DNA of 12,627 bases from an uncultured Bacilli bacterium (GTDB lineage: Bacteria; Bacillota_I; Bacilli_A; RF39; UBA660). The notes under the pieces were generated by a model. It was not told the origin of the DNA and did not search any database. It saw nothing but the letters and a program-made list of their open reading frames with translations. This document shows, one piece after another, positions 1-7,247 of the stretch. The stretch's first letter is position 1. The number at the start of each line of letters is the position of its first letter. The DNA lies in the NCBI GenBank assembly GCA_947630935.1, contig CANRJL010000019.1, positions 1-12,627 on the forward strand, read 5' to 3'. The translations under genes and the position numbers were made by a program.

Positions 1-803
1 TTGTGGCTATGGGTGCTGCTATTCAAGGTGGTGTTTTAACTGGTGAAGTTGATGATTTAGTATTACTAGATGTTACGCCTTTATCTTTAGGACTTGAAAC
101 ATTAGGTGGCGTTATGACGGTCTTAATTCCAAGAAATACAACTATTCCAACAAGTAAGAGTCAAGTATTTAGTACGGCTGCTGATAATCAACCTGCTGTT
201 GATATTCATGTTTTACAAGGTGAAAGACCAATGGCTGCTGATAATAAAACTTTAGGAAACTTCCAACTTGCTAATATTCCACCAGCACCAAGAGGTGTTC
301 CACAAATTGAAGTTAAATTTGATATTGATGCTAATGGTATTGTTAATGTTACAGCTAAAGATTTAGGAACTAACAAAGAACAATCTATTACCATTACTTC
401 AAATACTAATTTAAGTGATGAAGAAATTGACAAAATGATGAAAGAAGCAGAAGCTAATAAAGAACAAGATGAAAAACGGAAAGAAGAGGCTAATGTTAAA
501 AATGATGCAGACTCAATGGTTTTTGCTACAGAAAAAGCTCTTAAAGATTTAGGTGATAAAGTTGATAGCAAAGATAAAGAAGAAGCTGAAAATAAACTAA
601 AAGAATTAAAAGAAGCTTTAGAAAAAGATGATGTTGAAGATATTAAAAAGAAAACCGAAAGTCTAAATGAAGTAGCTATGAAATTAGCAACTAAAGTATA
701 TGAAGAAGAAGCTAAGAAAAACCAAAATAATAATGAAAGTACAACTACTGAAGAACCTAAAAAAGATGATGGCGTCGAAGAAGCAACATACGAAGAAAAA
801 TAA
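1..803 (+). CDS. dnaK: Chaperone DnaK (Hsp70), C-terminal part, 5' truncated by window
   Basis: ATP-dependent Hsp70 chaperone of the cytosol that binds unfolded segments and works with DnaJ and GrpE. Only about the last 267 codons are present. The reading frame is open from base 1 (first full codon GTG at 3), so the gene continues upstream. The fragment opens with the end of the nucleotide-binding domain (VAMGAAIQGGVL), then the interdomain linker (VLLDVTPL, about fragment residues 20-27). The beta-sandwich substrate-binding domain follows (QVFSTAADNQ, HVLQGERP, PQIEVKFDID), then the charged helical lid. The tail is acidic and ends in TYEEK, as in other Bacillota DnaK. The stop is TAA at 801-803. 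Start, hrcA, grpE and any CIRCE element would lie upstream and cannot be seen. Identity is certain from these motifs; the GTG at base 3 is internal and is not a start. Confidence 0.98.
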   Translation, partial: VAMGAAIQGGVLTGEVDDLVLLDVTPLSLGLETLGGVMTVLIPRNTTIPTSKSQVFSTAADNQPAVDIHVLQGERPMAADNKTLGNFQLANIPPAPRGVPQIEVKFDIDANGIVNVTAKDLGTNKEQSITITSNTNLSDEEIDKMMKEAEANKEQDEKRKEEANVKNDADSMVFATEKALKDLGDKVDSKDKEEAENKLKELKEALEKDDVEDIKKKTESLNEVAMKLATKVYEEEAKKNQNNNESTTTEEPKKDDGVEEATYEEK

Positions 804-808
804 TTAAA

Positions 809-839
809 GTGATGGTTCTAGGAAACTAGAACCTTTCAC
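809..839 (+). promoter_or_regulatory. Strong intergenic hairpin between dnaK and pepF
   Basis: A perfect 8-bp stem (GGTTCTAG at 814-821 with CTAGAACC at 826-833) is closed by a GAAA loop. A further 4-bp helix (GTGA 809-812 with TCAC 836-839) sits across a small 1x2 internal loop. The following bases are TTTCACGCG, so there is no proper U-run and it is not a textbook terminator. Likely roles are an attenuator that lowers pepF-dnaJ relative to dnaK, or an RNA processing or 3'-end stabilising element. The structure is read directly; the role is inferred. Confidence 0.6.
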
Positions 840-854
840 GCGTTTAATAGAAAA

Positions 855-858
855 GAGG
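855..858 (+). promoter_or_regulatory. Ribosome binding site deciding the TTG start of pepF
   Basis: GAGG ends 6 bases before the TTG at 865. No ATG start gives a full-length PepF N-terminus with a comparable site. Confidence 0.7.
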
Positions 859-864
859 TTTAAT

Positions 865-2667
865 TTGAAAACATATAAGACTAGGGATGAAGTAGAAGAA
901 GAGTACAAATGGGATTTAACATCTTTCTTTAAAAATGAAGAAGAATTTAATAAATCTTTAAAAGAGTTAGAAAATAATATTGAACAAATTAAAATTTATG
1001 TTGGTTGTACGAAAGATGCTGGCAAATTATATGAATTTTTAAATTTTGAGATAAATACTTTAGCTTTGTTTGAAGATTTATATGTCTATGCTCATTTAAT
1101 TAATGACCAAGAATTAGGAATATCTAAAAATATTGAAAGAAAAAATAAAACAATCGTGTTAAATGGCAAATTAGAAACAGCTTTAAGTTTTTTTAACCCT
1201 GAATTATTAAAATTAAGTAAAGAAGAATATCAATCTTTATTTACGAAAAATTTTAAGTTAAATGAATATAAAGAAGTTTTAGATGATATTTATCGGTTTA
1301 AAGACCATATTTTAAATGAAGAAGAAGATGTTATTGTAACGAAATTAGTTAATGCAATGGACCATTTTGATGATATTTCTTCAACAATGTTAAATAAAAA
1401 TCATCATTATGGTTATGTTAAAGTAGATGATGAAAAAGTTTTAATAACTGCTACTAATTTTCGGAAATTAATGCGCAATAAAAAGCAAGATGTTCGCAAA
1501 AAGACTTATATGGCTTTTCATAAAGTAATTGACCAATATAGTGATGTTAATGCTAATTTATTAAATTCATATATTGGGATGGAAGAGCAACTTGCTAGTA
1601 TTTATAAATTCTCTAGTTCTTGGGAACAAAAATTATTTTCTTTAGAATTAAGTGATAAAGTATTTAAAACTTTATGTGAAACTACCGAAAAAAATCTTGA
1701 TGTTTTACATAAATTTTATAGTTTAAAAAAGGAAGTTTTAAAATTAGAACCATTTAATTCTTATGATATATCTTTACCAATGAGTTATAATAAAAAAGAA
1801 TATAGTATTAATGATGCTCAAAGTATTATTAGAAAATCATTAGAACCTTTAGGTGAAGAGTATTTGAAGAAATTTGATAAAATAATTACTAATCGTTATA
1901 TTGATTATTGTGAATATCAAGGTAAATGTAGTGGTGGATATTCTTTTGCAACTTTGAAACAAGATTCACGAATATTATTAAGTTTTAATGGTAATTTAGA
2001 TTCAGTTTCAACGATTGCTCATGAAGCAGGGCATAATGTTCATCATCAATTTATTAGAGAAAATAATGCTTTACAATATTTAGAAATTCCTAATATTATT
2101 TGTGAAGTTGCCTCTTTAACTAATGAATTTTTACTTTCTAATTATTTAGCTCAAAAAGGAAGTAGTAAGGAAGAAAAATTAGCTGGTATTGAAAATATTT
2201 TAAACGTTATTGAGAATAATTTATTTGGGGCAGTAAGAGAAGGCTTAATGGAAAAAGAGATGTATTTGGTTGTCGCAAAAGGGGGAAGTCTAACTAAAGA
2301 ATATTTAGATAATTTAGCCAAAAAGAGTCTTAAAAAATATTTAGGTTCAAGTGTTAAAATTCATAAATATGCTAAAAATAGCTGGGTGACAAGAAGTCAT
2401 TATTATATGAATTATTATCTATTTAGCTATGCTATTTGTGTTTGTGTGGCTATTAATGTTGCTGATAAAATTATTAATGGTGATAAAGAAATGTTAAAAA
2501 ATTATTTACAATTTTTAAAAACTGGTAGTGATAAAAACCCAACGGAAATTTATCAGATTTTAGGTATTGATTTAGAAAGTGAAGAGACATACCAACAAGC
2601 AATCGATTATTTTGCTGAATTAATTAATAAATATCAAAAAATATATGAAGGTGATGATAATGAATAA
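865..2667 (+). CDS. pepF: Oligoendopeptidase F (M3B zinc metallopeptidase)
   Basis: Cytosolic zinc endopeptidase that cuts short peptides, normally finishing the breakdown of peptides released by ATP-dependent proteases. The 600 residues match the usual PepF length. The zinc-binding HEAGH lies at residues 386-390, preceded by STIA. The expected third ligand glutamate is E414 in the helix CEVASLTNEF. The N-terminal half is the helical PepF_N-type region; there is no signal peptide. The start is TTG at 865, chosen because GAGG at 855-858 lies 6 bases upstream and the first residues (KTYKTRDEVEEEYKWDLTSFF) match the family's usual N-terminus. The 3' end overlaps dnaJ by 8 bases. Its place between dnaK and dnaJ suggests co-expression with the heat-shock genes; that functional link is inference. 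Confidence 0.95.
   Translation: MKTYKTRDEVEEEYKWDLTSFFKNEEEFNKSLKELENNIEQIKIYVGCTKDAGKLYEFLNFEINTLALFEDLYVYAHLINDQELGISKNIERKNKTIVLNGKLETALSFFNPELLKLSKEEYQSLFTKNFKLNEYKEVLDDIYRFKDHILNEEEDVIVTKLVNAMDHFDDISSTMLNKNHHYGYVKVDDEKVLITATNFRKLMRNKKQDVRKKTYMAFHKVIDQYSDVNANLLNSYIGMEEQLASIYKFSSSWEQKLFSLELSDKVFKTLCETTEKNLDVLHKFYSLKKEVLKLEPFNSYDISLPMSYNKKEYSINDAQSIIRKSLEPLGEEYLKKFDKIITNRYIDYCEYQGKCSGGYSFATLKQDSRILLSFNGNLDSVSTIAHEAGHNVHHQFIRENNALQYLEIPNIICEVASLTNEFLLSNYLAQKGSSKEEKLAGIENILNVIENNLFGAVREGLMEKEMYLVVAKGGSLTKEYLDNLAKKSLKKYLGSSVKIHKYAKNSWVTRSHYYMNYYLFSYAICVCVAINVADKIINGDKEMLKNYLQFLKTGSDKNPTEIYQILGIDLESEETYQQAIDYFAELINKYQKIYEGDDNE
2648..2654 (+). promoter_or_regulatory. Ribosome binding site of dnaJ inside pepF
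   Basis: AAGGTGA lies 5 bases before the ATG at 2660, inside the last codons of pepF. It rules out the in-frame ATG at 2645, which lies before this site and would add five residues not found in DnaJ. Confidence 0.8.
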
Positions 2668-3793
2668 AAAAGATTATTATGAAGTATTAGGTGTCGATAA
2701 AAATGCTAGTGATGAAGAAATTAAAAGAGCATTTAGAAAACTTGCTAAGCAATATCATCCTGATATTAATAAAGAACCAGGAGCTGAAGAAAAGTTTAAA
2801 GAGATAGGTGAAGCTTATGCGGTTTTATCAGATCCACAAAAAAGAAGTCAATATGACCAATTTGGTCATGCGGCTTTTGATGGAGCTGGAGCAGGTGGCT
2901 TTGGTGGTTTTGATGCGGGCGATATTGATTTAAGCGAAATTTTAAGAGCTGCTTTTGGTGATTCTTTTGGTGGCTTTGGTGGCTTTTCTGATTTTTTTGG
3001 GGGAAGTAGTCGAACTGCTTCTAATAGACCACGTAAAGGAAGAGATACTTTATTAAGAGTTGATTTAACTTTTTCAGAAGCTGTTTTTGGGGCTGATAAA
3101 GATTTTGATTTATTATTAAATGAAACTTGTGATAAATGTCAGGGAAAAGGTGGCTTTGATGAGGATGTTTGCTCTTATTGTCATGGCAAAGGGACTGTTA
3201 TTACGGAACAACGAAGTTTGTTTGGCGTAATTCAAAGTCGTAGTACTTGTCCAAAATGTCAGGGACGAGGTAAAAGTTATCAAAAAATGTGTTCTGCTTG
3301 TTCTGGAACTGGGCAAGTGAAGAAGAAAAAAACAATATCTATTCATATTCCTGAGGGTGTTGATACTGGCTATCAGCTTCGTATTTCAGGAAAAGGTGAA
3401 GCGGGAATTAATGGTGGGCCAAATGGGGATATCTATTTAGAATGTCATGTTAAGCCAAGTGATTTCTATGAAAGAGATAATGAAGACTTATATGTGACAA
3501 TTCCTCTTACTTTTGCGGAAGCTGCTTTAGGGTGTAAAAAGGAAGTTCCAACAGTTTATGGAAATGTTTTGATGGATATTAAAGCTGGAACTACTAATCA
3601 AACTAAATTTAAGTTAAAAGGAAAAGGTTTAAAAGTACTTAATTCCCTTCGAAAAGGTGATCAATATGTAATAGTAAATGTCGTCACGCCAGGAAAATTA
3701 ACCCGAGAACAGAAAAAATTATTTGAAGAGTTAGCTAAGACCGATTTAGAAACGGCTAGTGAATTTAGAGAATATAAAAAACATTTAAGTTAA
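2660..3793 (+). CDS. dnaJ: Co-chaperone DnaJ (type I Hsp40)
   Basis: Hsp40 partner that delivers substrates to DnaK and stimulates its ATPase. The protein is 377 residues from the ATG at 2660. All type I parts are present in order: the J domain with HPD at 33-35 (KQYHPDIN), and a Gly/Phe-rich stretch at about 75-120 that includes a repeated GGFGGF. Next is the zinc-binding region with four CxxCxGxG units at C157/C160, C171/C174, C197/C200 and C211/C214. Beta-rich substrate and dimerisation domains follow. It starts within the 3' end of pepF (8-base overlap, ATGAATAA) and is therefore probably translationally coupled. A terminator follows directly, so this closes the dnaK operon. Nothing essential is missing. 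Confidence 0.98.
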   Translation: MNKKDYYEVLGVDKNASDEEIKRAFRKLAKQYHPDINKEPGAEEKFKEIGEAYAVLSDPQKRSQYDQFGHAAFDGAGAGGFGGFDAGDIDLSEILRAAFGDSFGGFGGFSDFFGGSSRTASNRPRKGRDTLLRVDLTFSEAVFGADKDFDLLLNETCDKCQGKGGFDEDVCSYCHGKGTVITEQRSLFGVIQSRSTCPKCQGRGKSYQKMCSACSGTGQVKKKKTISIHIPEGVDTGYQLRISGKGEAGINGGPNGDIYLECHVKPSDFYERDNEDLYVTIPLTFAEAALGCKKEVPTVYGNVLMDIKAGTTNQTKFKLKGKGLKVLNSLRKGDQYVIVNVVTPGKLTREQKKLFEELAKTDLETASEFREYKKHLS

Positions 3794-3796
3794 ATT

Positions 3797-3826
3797 ACAG
3801 TAAAATTATTACTGTTTTTTTCTTTT
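3797..3826 (+). terminator. Rho-independent terminator after dnaJ
   Basis: ACAGTAA (3797-3803) pairs with TTACTGT (3809-3815) around a 5-base loop, followed by a T-rich run to 3826 (seven T, C, four T). It starts 4 bases after the dnaJ stop. The stem is short and AT-rich, but the U-run is strong. Confidence 0.75.
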
Positions 3827-3853
3827 ACTTATACTAGTAATCTAGTTTATAAT
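3824..3853 (+). promoter_or_regulatory. Sigma-A type promoter for nusB operon
   Basis: Consensus -10 TATAAT at 3848-3853, with -35 TTTACT at 3824-3829 (4 of 6 matches) and an 18-base spacer. It lies just after the dnaJ terminator and about 30 bases before nusB. A short dyad (ACTAG 3833-3837, CTAGT 3842-3846) sits in the spacer. Confidence 0.6.
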
Positions 3854-3884
3854 TTGATAAAATGGTAAAAGAGAGTGGTGGATT

Positions 3885-4277
3885 ATGTTAAAACGAAATG
3901 AAGCAAGAAAAAGAGCAATGACCATTTTATATCAAATTGAAATTTCAAAAGAAAATAATTTTGAATATGATATTGCTTCTCTTATGGAAAATAATGATTT
4001 AGTTACTGATGAATTTGGGAAAGAATTGGTTCATGGAGTGCTTTTAAATAATCAAGAATTAGAAATGTTAGCTAATAAATATTTAACAGATTGGAATATT
4101 AAAAGATTAGATAAAATTGGTTCTGTTTTATTAAAAATTGCTCTTTATGAATTAAAATATACTGATACTCCTTATGTTGTTGTTATAAATGAAGCAGTAG
4201 AGTTAGCTAAAAATTATTGTGATGAAGAGTTAGCTAAAATGATTAATGCTGTTTTAGACCATTATATTAAAGAATAA
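3885..4277 (+). CDS. nusB: Transcription antitermination factor NusB
   Basis: Small all-helical RNA-binding protein that pairs with ribosomal protein S10 (NusE) on boxA RNA to support antitermination, chiefly in rRNA operons. At 130 residues it has the normal length. The N-terminus (KRNEARKRAMTILYQIE) is the typical NusB opening. The C-terminal half carries the family pattern WNIKRLDKIGSVLLKIALYEL, then TPYVVVINEAVELAKNY and a short tail ending in LDHYIKE. The ATG at 3885 follows a G-rich site (GTGGTGG just upstream). It leads a + strand operon with xseA 24 bases downstream, the usual nusB-xseA-xseB order of Bacillota. A promoter and the dnaJ terminator lie directly upstream. Confidence 0.96.
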   Translation: MLKRNEARKRAMTILYQIEISKENNFEYDIASLMENNDLVTDEFGKELVHGVLLNNQELEMLANKYLTDWNIKRLDKIGSVLLKIALYELKYTDTPYVVVINEAVELAKNYCDEELAKMINAVLDHYIKE

Positions 4278-4301
4278 GATTAAGAAAAGAAGTTGATTTT
4301 T

Positions 4302-5570
4302 ATGGATACAAAATATATTACAATTTCCCAAATAAATAATTATATTAAAACGATGTTTGACCATAATGAACATTTGAAAAAGGTTTGGCTTAAAGGCGAG
4401 ATTAGTAATTTTAAGAGGCATACAACGGGACACTTGTATTTAACTTTAAAAGATGATACATCTCGATTAAGTGCCATTATGTTTCGCAGTAGTGCTCAAA
4501 ATTTACTTTTTTCACCTGAAGATGGGATGAATGTCTTAGTTGAAGGTCGGATAAGTGTATATCCTATTGGGGGAAATTATCAAATTTATATTGATAAAAT
4601 GGAACAAGATGGTTTAGGAAATTTGTATATAAAATATGAAGAATTGAAAAAGAAGTTGCAAAGTGCAGGGTATTTTGAGGCTTCTCATAAAAAAGCAATT
4701 CCTAAATATCCTAATAAGATAGGAATTATTACAGCTCCTACTGGGGCAGCTATTAAAGATATATTAAGTACTATTAAACGGCGATTCCCACTTTGTCAGA
4801 CACTTTTATTGCCAACTCTTGTTCAAGGTATTTCTTCAGCCCCCAGTATTGCTAAGCAAATTAAACAAGCTCAAAATTATGATTTAGATGTTTTGATTGT
4901 GGGTCGAGGTGGTGGTTCAATTGAAGATTTATGGGCTTTTAATGAAGAAATTGTCGCCAAAGCTATATATGATTCAAAGATTCCAATCATTAGTGCAGTA
5001 GGTCATGAAATTGATTTTACTATTGCTGATTATGTGGCTGATTTACGAGCTCCGACACCAACGGGTGCTGCGGAAATGGCAGTGCCAACTGTTTTAGAAG
5101 TTAAAAATATAATAAAAACTTTGGAAATTAAAGCCACTAATGCTATTTTTAAAAAATTAAAAGAATATATTCATCGTTTTAAGATAAAAAAAGAATGTTA
5201 TGTTCTAAAAAACCCGATGATTTTATATGATATAAAGATGCAAAAATTAGATACTATATATGATAGTTTACAAAAGAATATGGGAACTATTTTAGAAAAT
5301 AAAAAGAATATCTTTTACCGTTATCAAGATAATTATATTTTAAAAAATCCCCAAAAAATACTTTTGGAAAAAGAACAAACGTTACAACATGTTATTCAAA
5401 CCCTTAAACTTGTTAACCCTTTAAATATTTTAGATAAAGGATATTCTTTAGTTAAAAAAGATGATAAAATTATTAAAACTGCTGATGAAGTAACTAAAAA
5501 TGATTTATTAGATATTACCTTATATAAAGGAAAATTAAATGTAGAAGTAAAGGAGATTTATTATGAATGA
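4302..5570 (+). CDS. xseA: Exodeoxyribonuclease VII large subunit
   Basis: Catalytic subunit of exonuclease VII, which degrades single-stranded DNA from both ends in complex with several XseB chains. The product is 422 residues. The N-terminal OB fold (VWLKGEISNFKRHTTGHLYLTLKD, about 28-51) binds DNA. The nuclease core starts near IGIITAPTGAAIKD. It holds the conserved GRGGGSIEDLWAFNEE (from residue 201), AVGHEIDFTIAD with H235, and DLRAPTPTGAAEMAVP (from 247). A helical region for XseB binding and a C-terminal segment (NILDKGYSLV) follow. I chose ATG 4302, with AGAAG 9 bases upstream, over the in-frame TTG at 4293, which is too close to that site. The gene ends in TGA, overlapping xseB by 8 bases, which supports UGA as a stop here. 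Confidence 0.97.
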   Translation: MDTKYITISQINNYIKTMFDHNEHLKKVWLKGEISNFKRHTTGHLYLTLKDDTSRLSAIMFRSSAQNLLFSPEDGMNVLVEGRISVYPIGGNYQIYIDKMEQDGLGNLYIKYEELKKKLQSAGYFEASHKKAIPKYPNKIGIITAPTGAAIKDILSTIKRRFPLCQTLLLPTLVQGISSAPSIAKQIKQAQNYDLDVLIVGRGGGSIEDLWAFNEEIVAKAIYDSKIPIISAVGHEIDFTIADYVADLRAPTPTGAAEMAVPTVLEVKNIIKTLEIKATNAIFKKLKEYIHRFKIKKECYVLKNPMILYDIKMQKLDTIYDSLQKNMGTILENKKNIFYRYQDNYILKNPQKILLEKEQTLQHVIQTLKLVNPLNILDKGYSLVKKDDKIIKTADEVTKNDLLDITLYKGKLNVEVKEIYYE

Positions 5571-5799
5571 GGAAAAAACTTTTGAAAGTGCTTTAGCAGA
5601 ACTAGAGCAAATTGTTAAAGATTTGGAAAGTGGCAATATTTTTTTAGAGGATGCCATTAATAAATACACAAATGCAATGAATTTAGTAAAATTTTGTCAA
5701 GATAAATTGGATAATGCGACCAAGCAAGTTAATAAAATATTGACTGAAAATGGCGATATTGAAGATTTTAATGTTAATGAAGGTGAAGTTGATGGATAA
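5563..5799 (+). CDS. xseB: Exodeoxyribonuclease VII small subunit
   Basis: Non-catalytic small subunit that wraps around the helical part of XseA. The protein is 78 residues, the usual size. The family signature FESALAELEQIVKDLESGN starts at residue 7, followed by LEDAINKYTNAMNLVKFCQDKLDNA, a two-helix coiled coil. The C-terminal tail is acidic. AAGGAGA at 5550-5556 lies 6 bases before the ATG. The start lies within the last codons of xseA and the stop within the first codons of proS, both as 8-base overlaps. The three genes are therefore probably translated in a coupled way. Confidence 0.96.
   Translation: MNEEKTFESALAELEQIVKDLESGNIFLEDAINKYTNAMNLVKFCQDKLDNATKQVNKILTENGDIEDFNVNEGEVDG
5780..5786 (+). 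promoter_or_regulatory. Ribosome binding site of proS inside xseB
   Basis: AAGGTGA lies 5 bases before the ATG at 5792 and fixes that start. The longer reading frame from 5750 would add 14 residues that have no place in the ProRS family. Confidence 0.8.
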
Positions 5800-7207
5800 G
5801 ACTTTAGCAAAAATTACGCCAAGGGATGTAGATTTTGCTCAGTGGTATACTGATGTATGTTTGGCAGCTAATTTGATTGCTTACTCTTCTGTAAAGGGTA
5901 GTATTATTTTGTGCCCAAATGGATATCAGATATGGGAAGAAATTCAAAAAGTTTTAGATTTAGAATTTAAAAAAAGTGGGCATCAAAATGTGCAAATGCC
6001 TTTATTAATTCCTGAATCATTATTAAATATTGAAAAAGAACATATTGCCGGTTTTGCTCCAGAGGTTGCTTGGGTGACTGCTGGTGGAAATGAAAAATTA
6101 GAAGAACGTTTATGTATTAGACCGACAAGTGAAGTATTATTTTGTGATTATTATAAAAATTCGATTCATTCTTATCGGGATTTACCAATGTTATACAATC
6201 AGTGGTGCACGATAGTTCGATGGGAAAAAACAACAAGACCATTTTTAAGAAGTAGAGAAATTTTATGGCAAGAAGGTCATACAATGCATGAAACAGAACA
6301 AGAAGCAATTGCTGAAACTTTAAGAATGTTGCATATTTATGAAAATTTTCAAAAAAATTATTTAGCCTTACCAGTTATTGTTGGCTTAAAAACTGAAAAA
6401 GAAAAGTTTGCGGGAGCTCAAAGAACATATACAATTGAAGCAATGATGTATGATGGAGTTGCTTTACAAAATGGAACAAGTCATTATTTTGGTAATCATT
6501 TTGCTAAAGCGTTTGGCATTTCATTTTTAGACCACAATAATCAGTTACAAGTTCCATATCAAACTAGTTGGGGAGTAACAACCAGAATGATTGGGGCAAT
6601 TATTATGACTCATGGAGATGACCGTGGTTTAGTTTTACCACCAAAAATTGCTCCAGTTAAAGTCGTTTTTATTCCAATAAAAGATGATGAAAAGATTATA
6701 AATGCTATTAAGCAAATAACTAAAGACTTAGATGTAGCTTATAAAATTGATACATCTCGTAAATCAGCTGGTTTTAAATTTGCCCAAGCTGAAGTAGAAG
6801 GCATTCCTATTAGAGTTGAAGTTGGGATGCGTGATTTAGAAAATAATGAAGTTACTTTAGTTCGCAGAGATACTTTAGAAAAGCAAAAAGTTCTTATTGA
6901 TAATGTTATTCCAACGATTAAGACTTTATTAGATGATATTCAACAAAGTTTATATCAAAAAGCTTTAAATAGAAGAAATATGATGCTTTATGAGGCAAAA
7001 AATTATGAAGAATTTAAAGATATTGCTATTCATAAACCAGGGTTTATTAAAATAAATTGGTGTGGTAATGGGGCTTGTGAAGATAAAATTAAAGAAGATA
7101 CTGGTTTAAAAAGTCGATGTATTTTAGAAGATGAAAAAGTCGATGATGTATGTTGTGTTTGTGGTAAAAAAGCAGTTCATAAAATATATTTTGGTAAGCA
7201 GTATTAA
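5792..7207 (+). CDS. proS: Prolyl-tRNA synthetase, eukaryote/archaeal-like short form
   Basis: Class II synthetase that charges tRNA-Pro with proline. At 471 residues it lacks the roughly 180-residue editing insertion of the bacterial long form and belongs to the type found in archaea, eukaryotes, Thermus and many Mollicutes. Visible motifs are RPTSE at 110-114, motif 2 TRPFLRSREILWQEGHT at about 148-164, and motif 3 in WGVTTRMIGAII (from 260) with HGDDRGLVLPP. The anticodon-binding domain begins near APVKVVFIPI. The C-terminal zinc-binding domain has C424, C429, C454 and C457 as likely ligands, and the chain ends in the expected tyrosine (FGKQY). The start at 5792 is set by an AAGGTGA site. 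It follows xseB with an 8-base overlap. Placing proS after xseB departs from the common Bacillota order, where isoprenoid genes often follow. Confidence 0.97.
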   Translation: MDKTLAKITPRDVDFAQWYTDVCLAANLIAYSSVKGSIILCPNGYQIWEEIQKVLDLEFKKSGHQNVQMPLLIPESLLNIEKEHIAGFAPEVAWVTAGGNEKLEERLCIRPTSEVLFCDYYKNSIHSYRDLPMLYNQWCTIVRWEKTTRPFLRSREILWQEGHTMHETEQEAIAETLRMLHIYENFQKNYLALPVIVGLKTEKEKFAGAQRTYTIEAMMYDGVALQNGTSHYFGNHFAKAFGISFLDHNNQLQVPYQTSWGVTTRMIGAIIMTHGDDRGLVLPPKIAPVKVVFIPIKDDEKIINAIKQITKDLDVAYKIDTSRKSAGFKFAQAEVEGIPIRVEVGMRDLENNEVTLVRRDTLEKQKVLIDNVIPTIKTLLDDIQQSLYQKALNRRNMMLYEAKNYEEFKDIAIHKPGFIKINWCGNGACEDKIKEDTGLKSRCILEDEKVDDVCCVCGKKAVHKIYFGKQY

Positions 7208-7247
7208 TTTGGAAGTTAAGTTATATATGTGAAAGGTTTGATTTAGA

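Noticed and set aside
206..571. Antisense reading frame of 121 codons opposite dnaK
   Set aside because: It lies wholly within the certain dnaK coding sequence. Its composition is that of a shadow frame, with no own signals.
2645..2659. Upstream start for dnaJ at 2645
   Set aside because: It lies before the AAGGTGA site and adds residues not found in DnaJ; ATG 2660 fits.
2894..2982. 14-base direct repeat (GGTGGCTTTGGTGG at 2894-2907 and 2969-2982)
   Set aside because: It encodes the Gly/Phe-rich region normal for DnaJ; no sign of a mobile or regulatory repeat.
3116..3346. Antisense reading frame opposite the dnaJ zinc-binding region
   Set aside because: Shadow of the repeated Cys/Gly codons; no ribosome site and no family resemblance.
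4293..4301. TTG start for xseA at 4293
   Set aside because: It directly follows the purine-rich site, too close for initiation; ATG 4302 has proper spacing.
5750..5791. Longer proS start at 5750
   Set aside because: It has no ribosome site and would overlap xseB by 50 bases; ATG 5792 follows AAGGTGA.
6117..6308. Antisense reading frame opposite proS
   Set aside because: Short, inside a certain gene, with no supporting signal.
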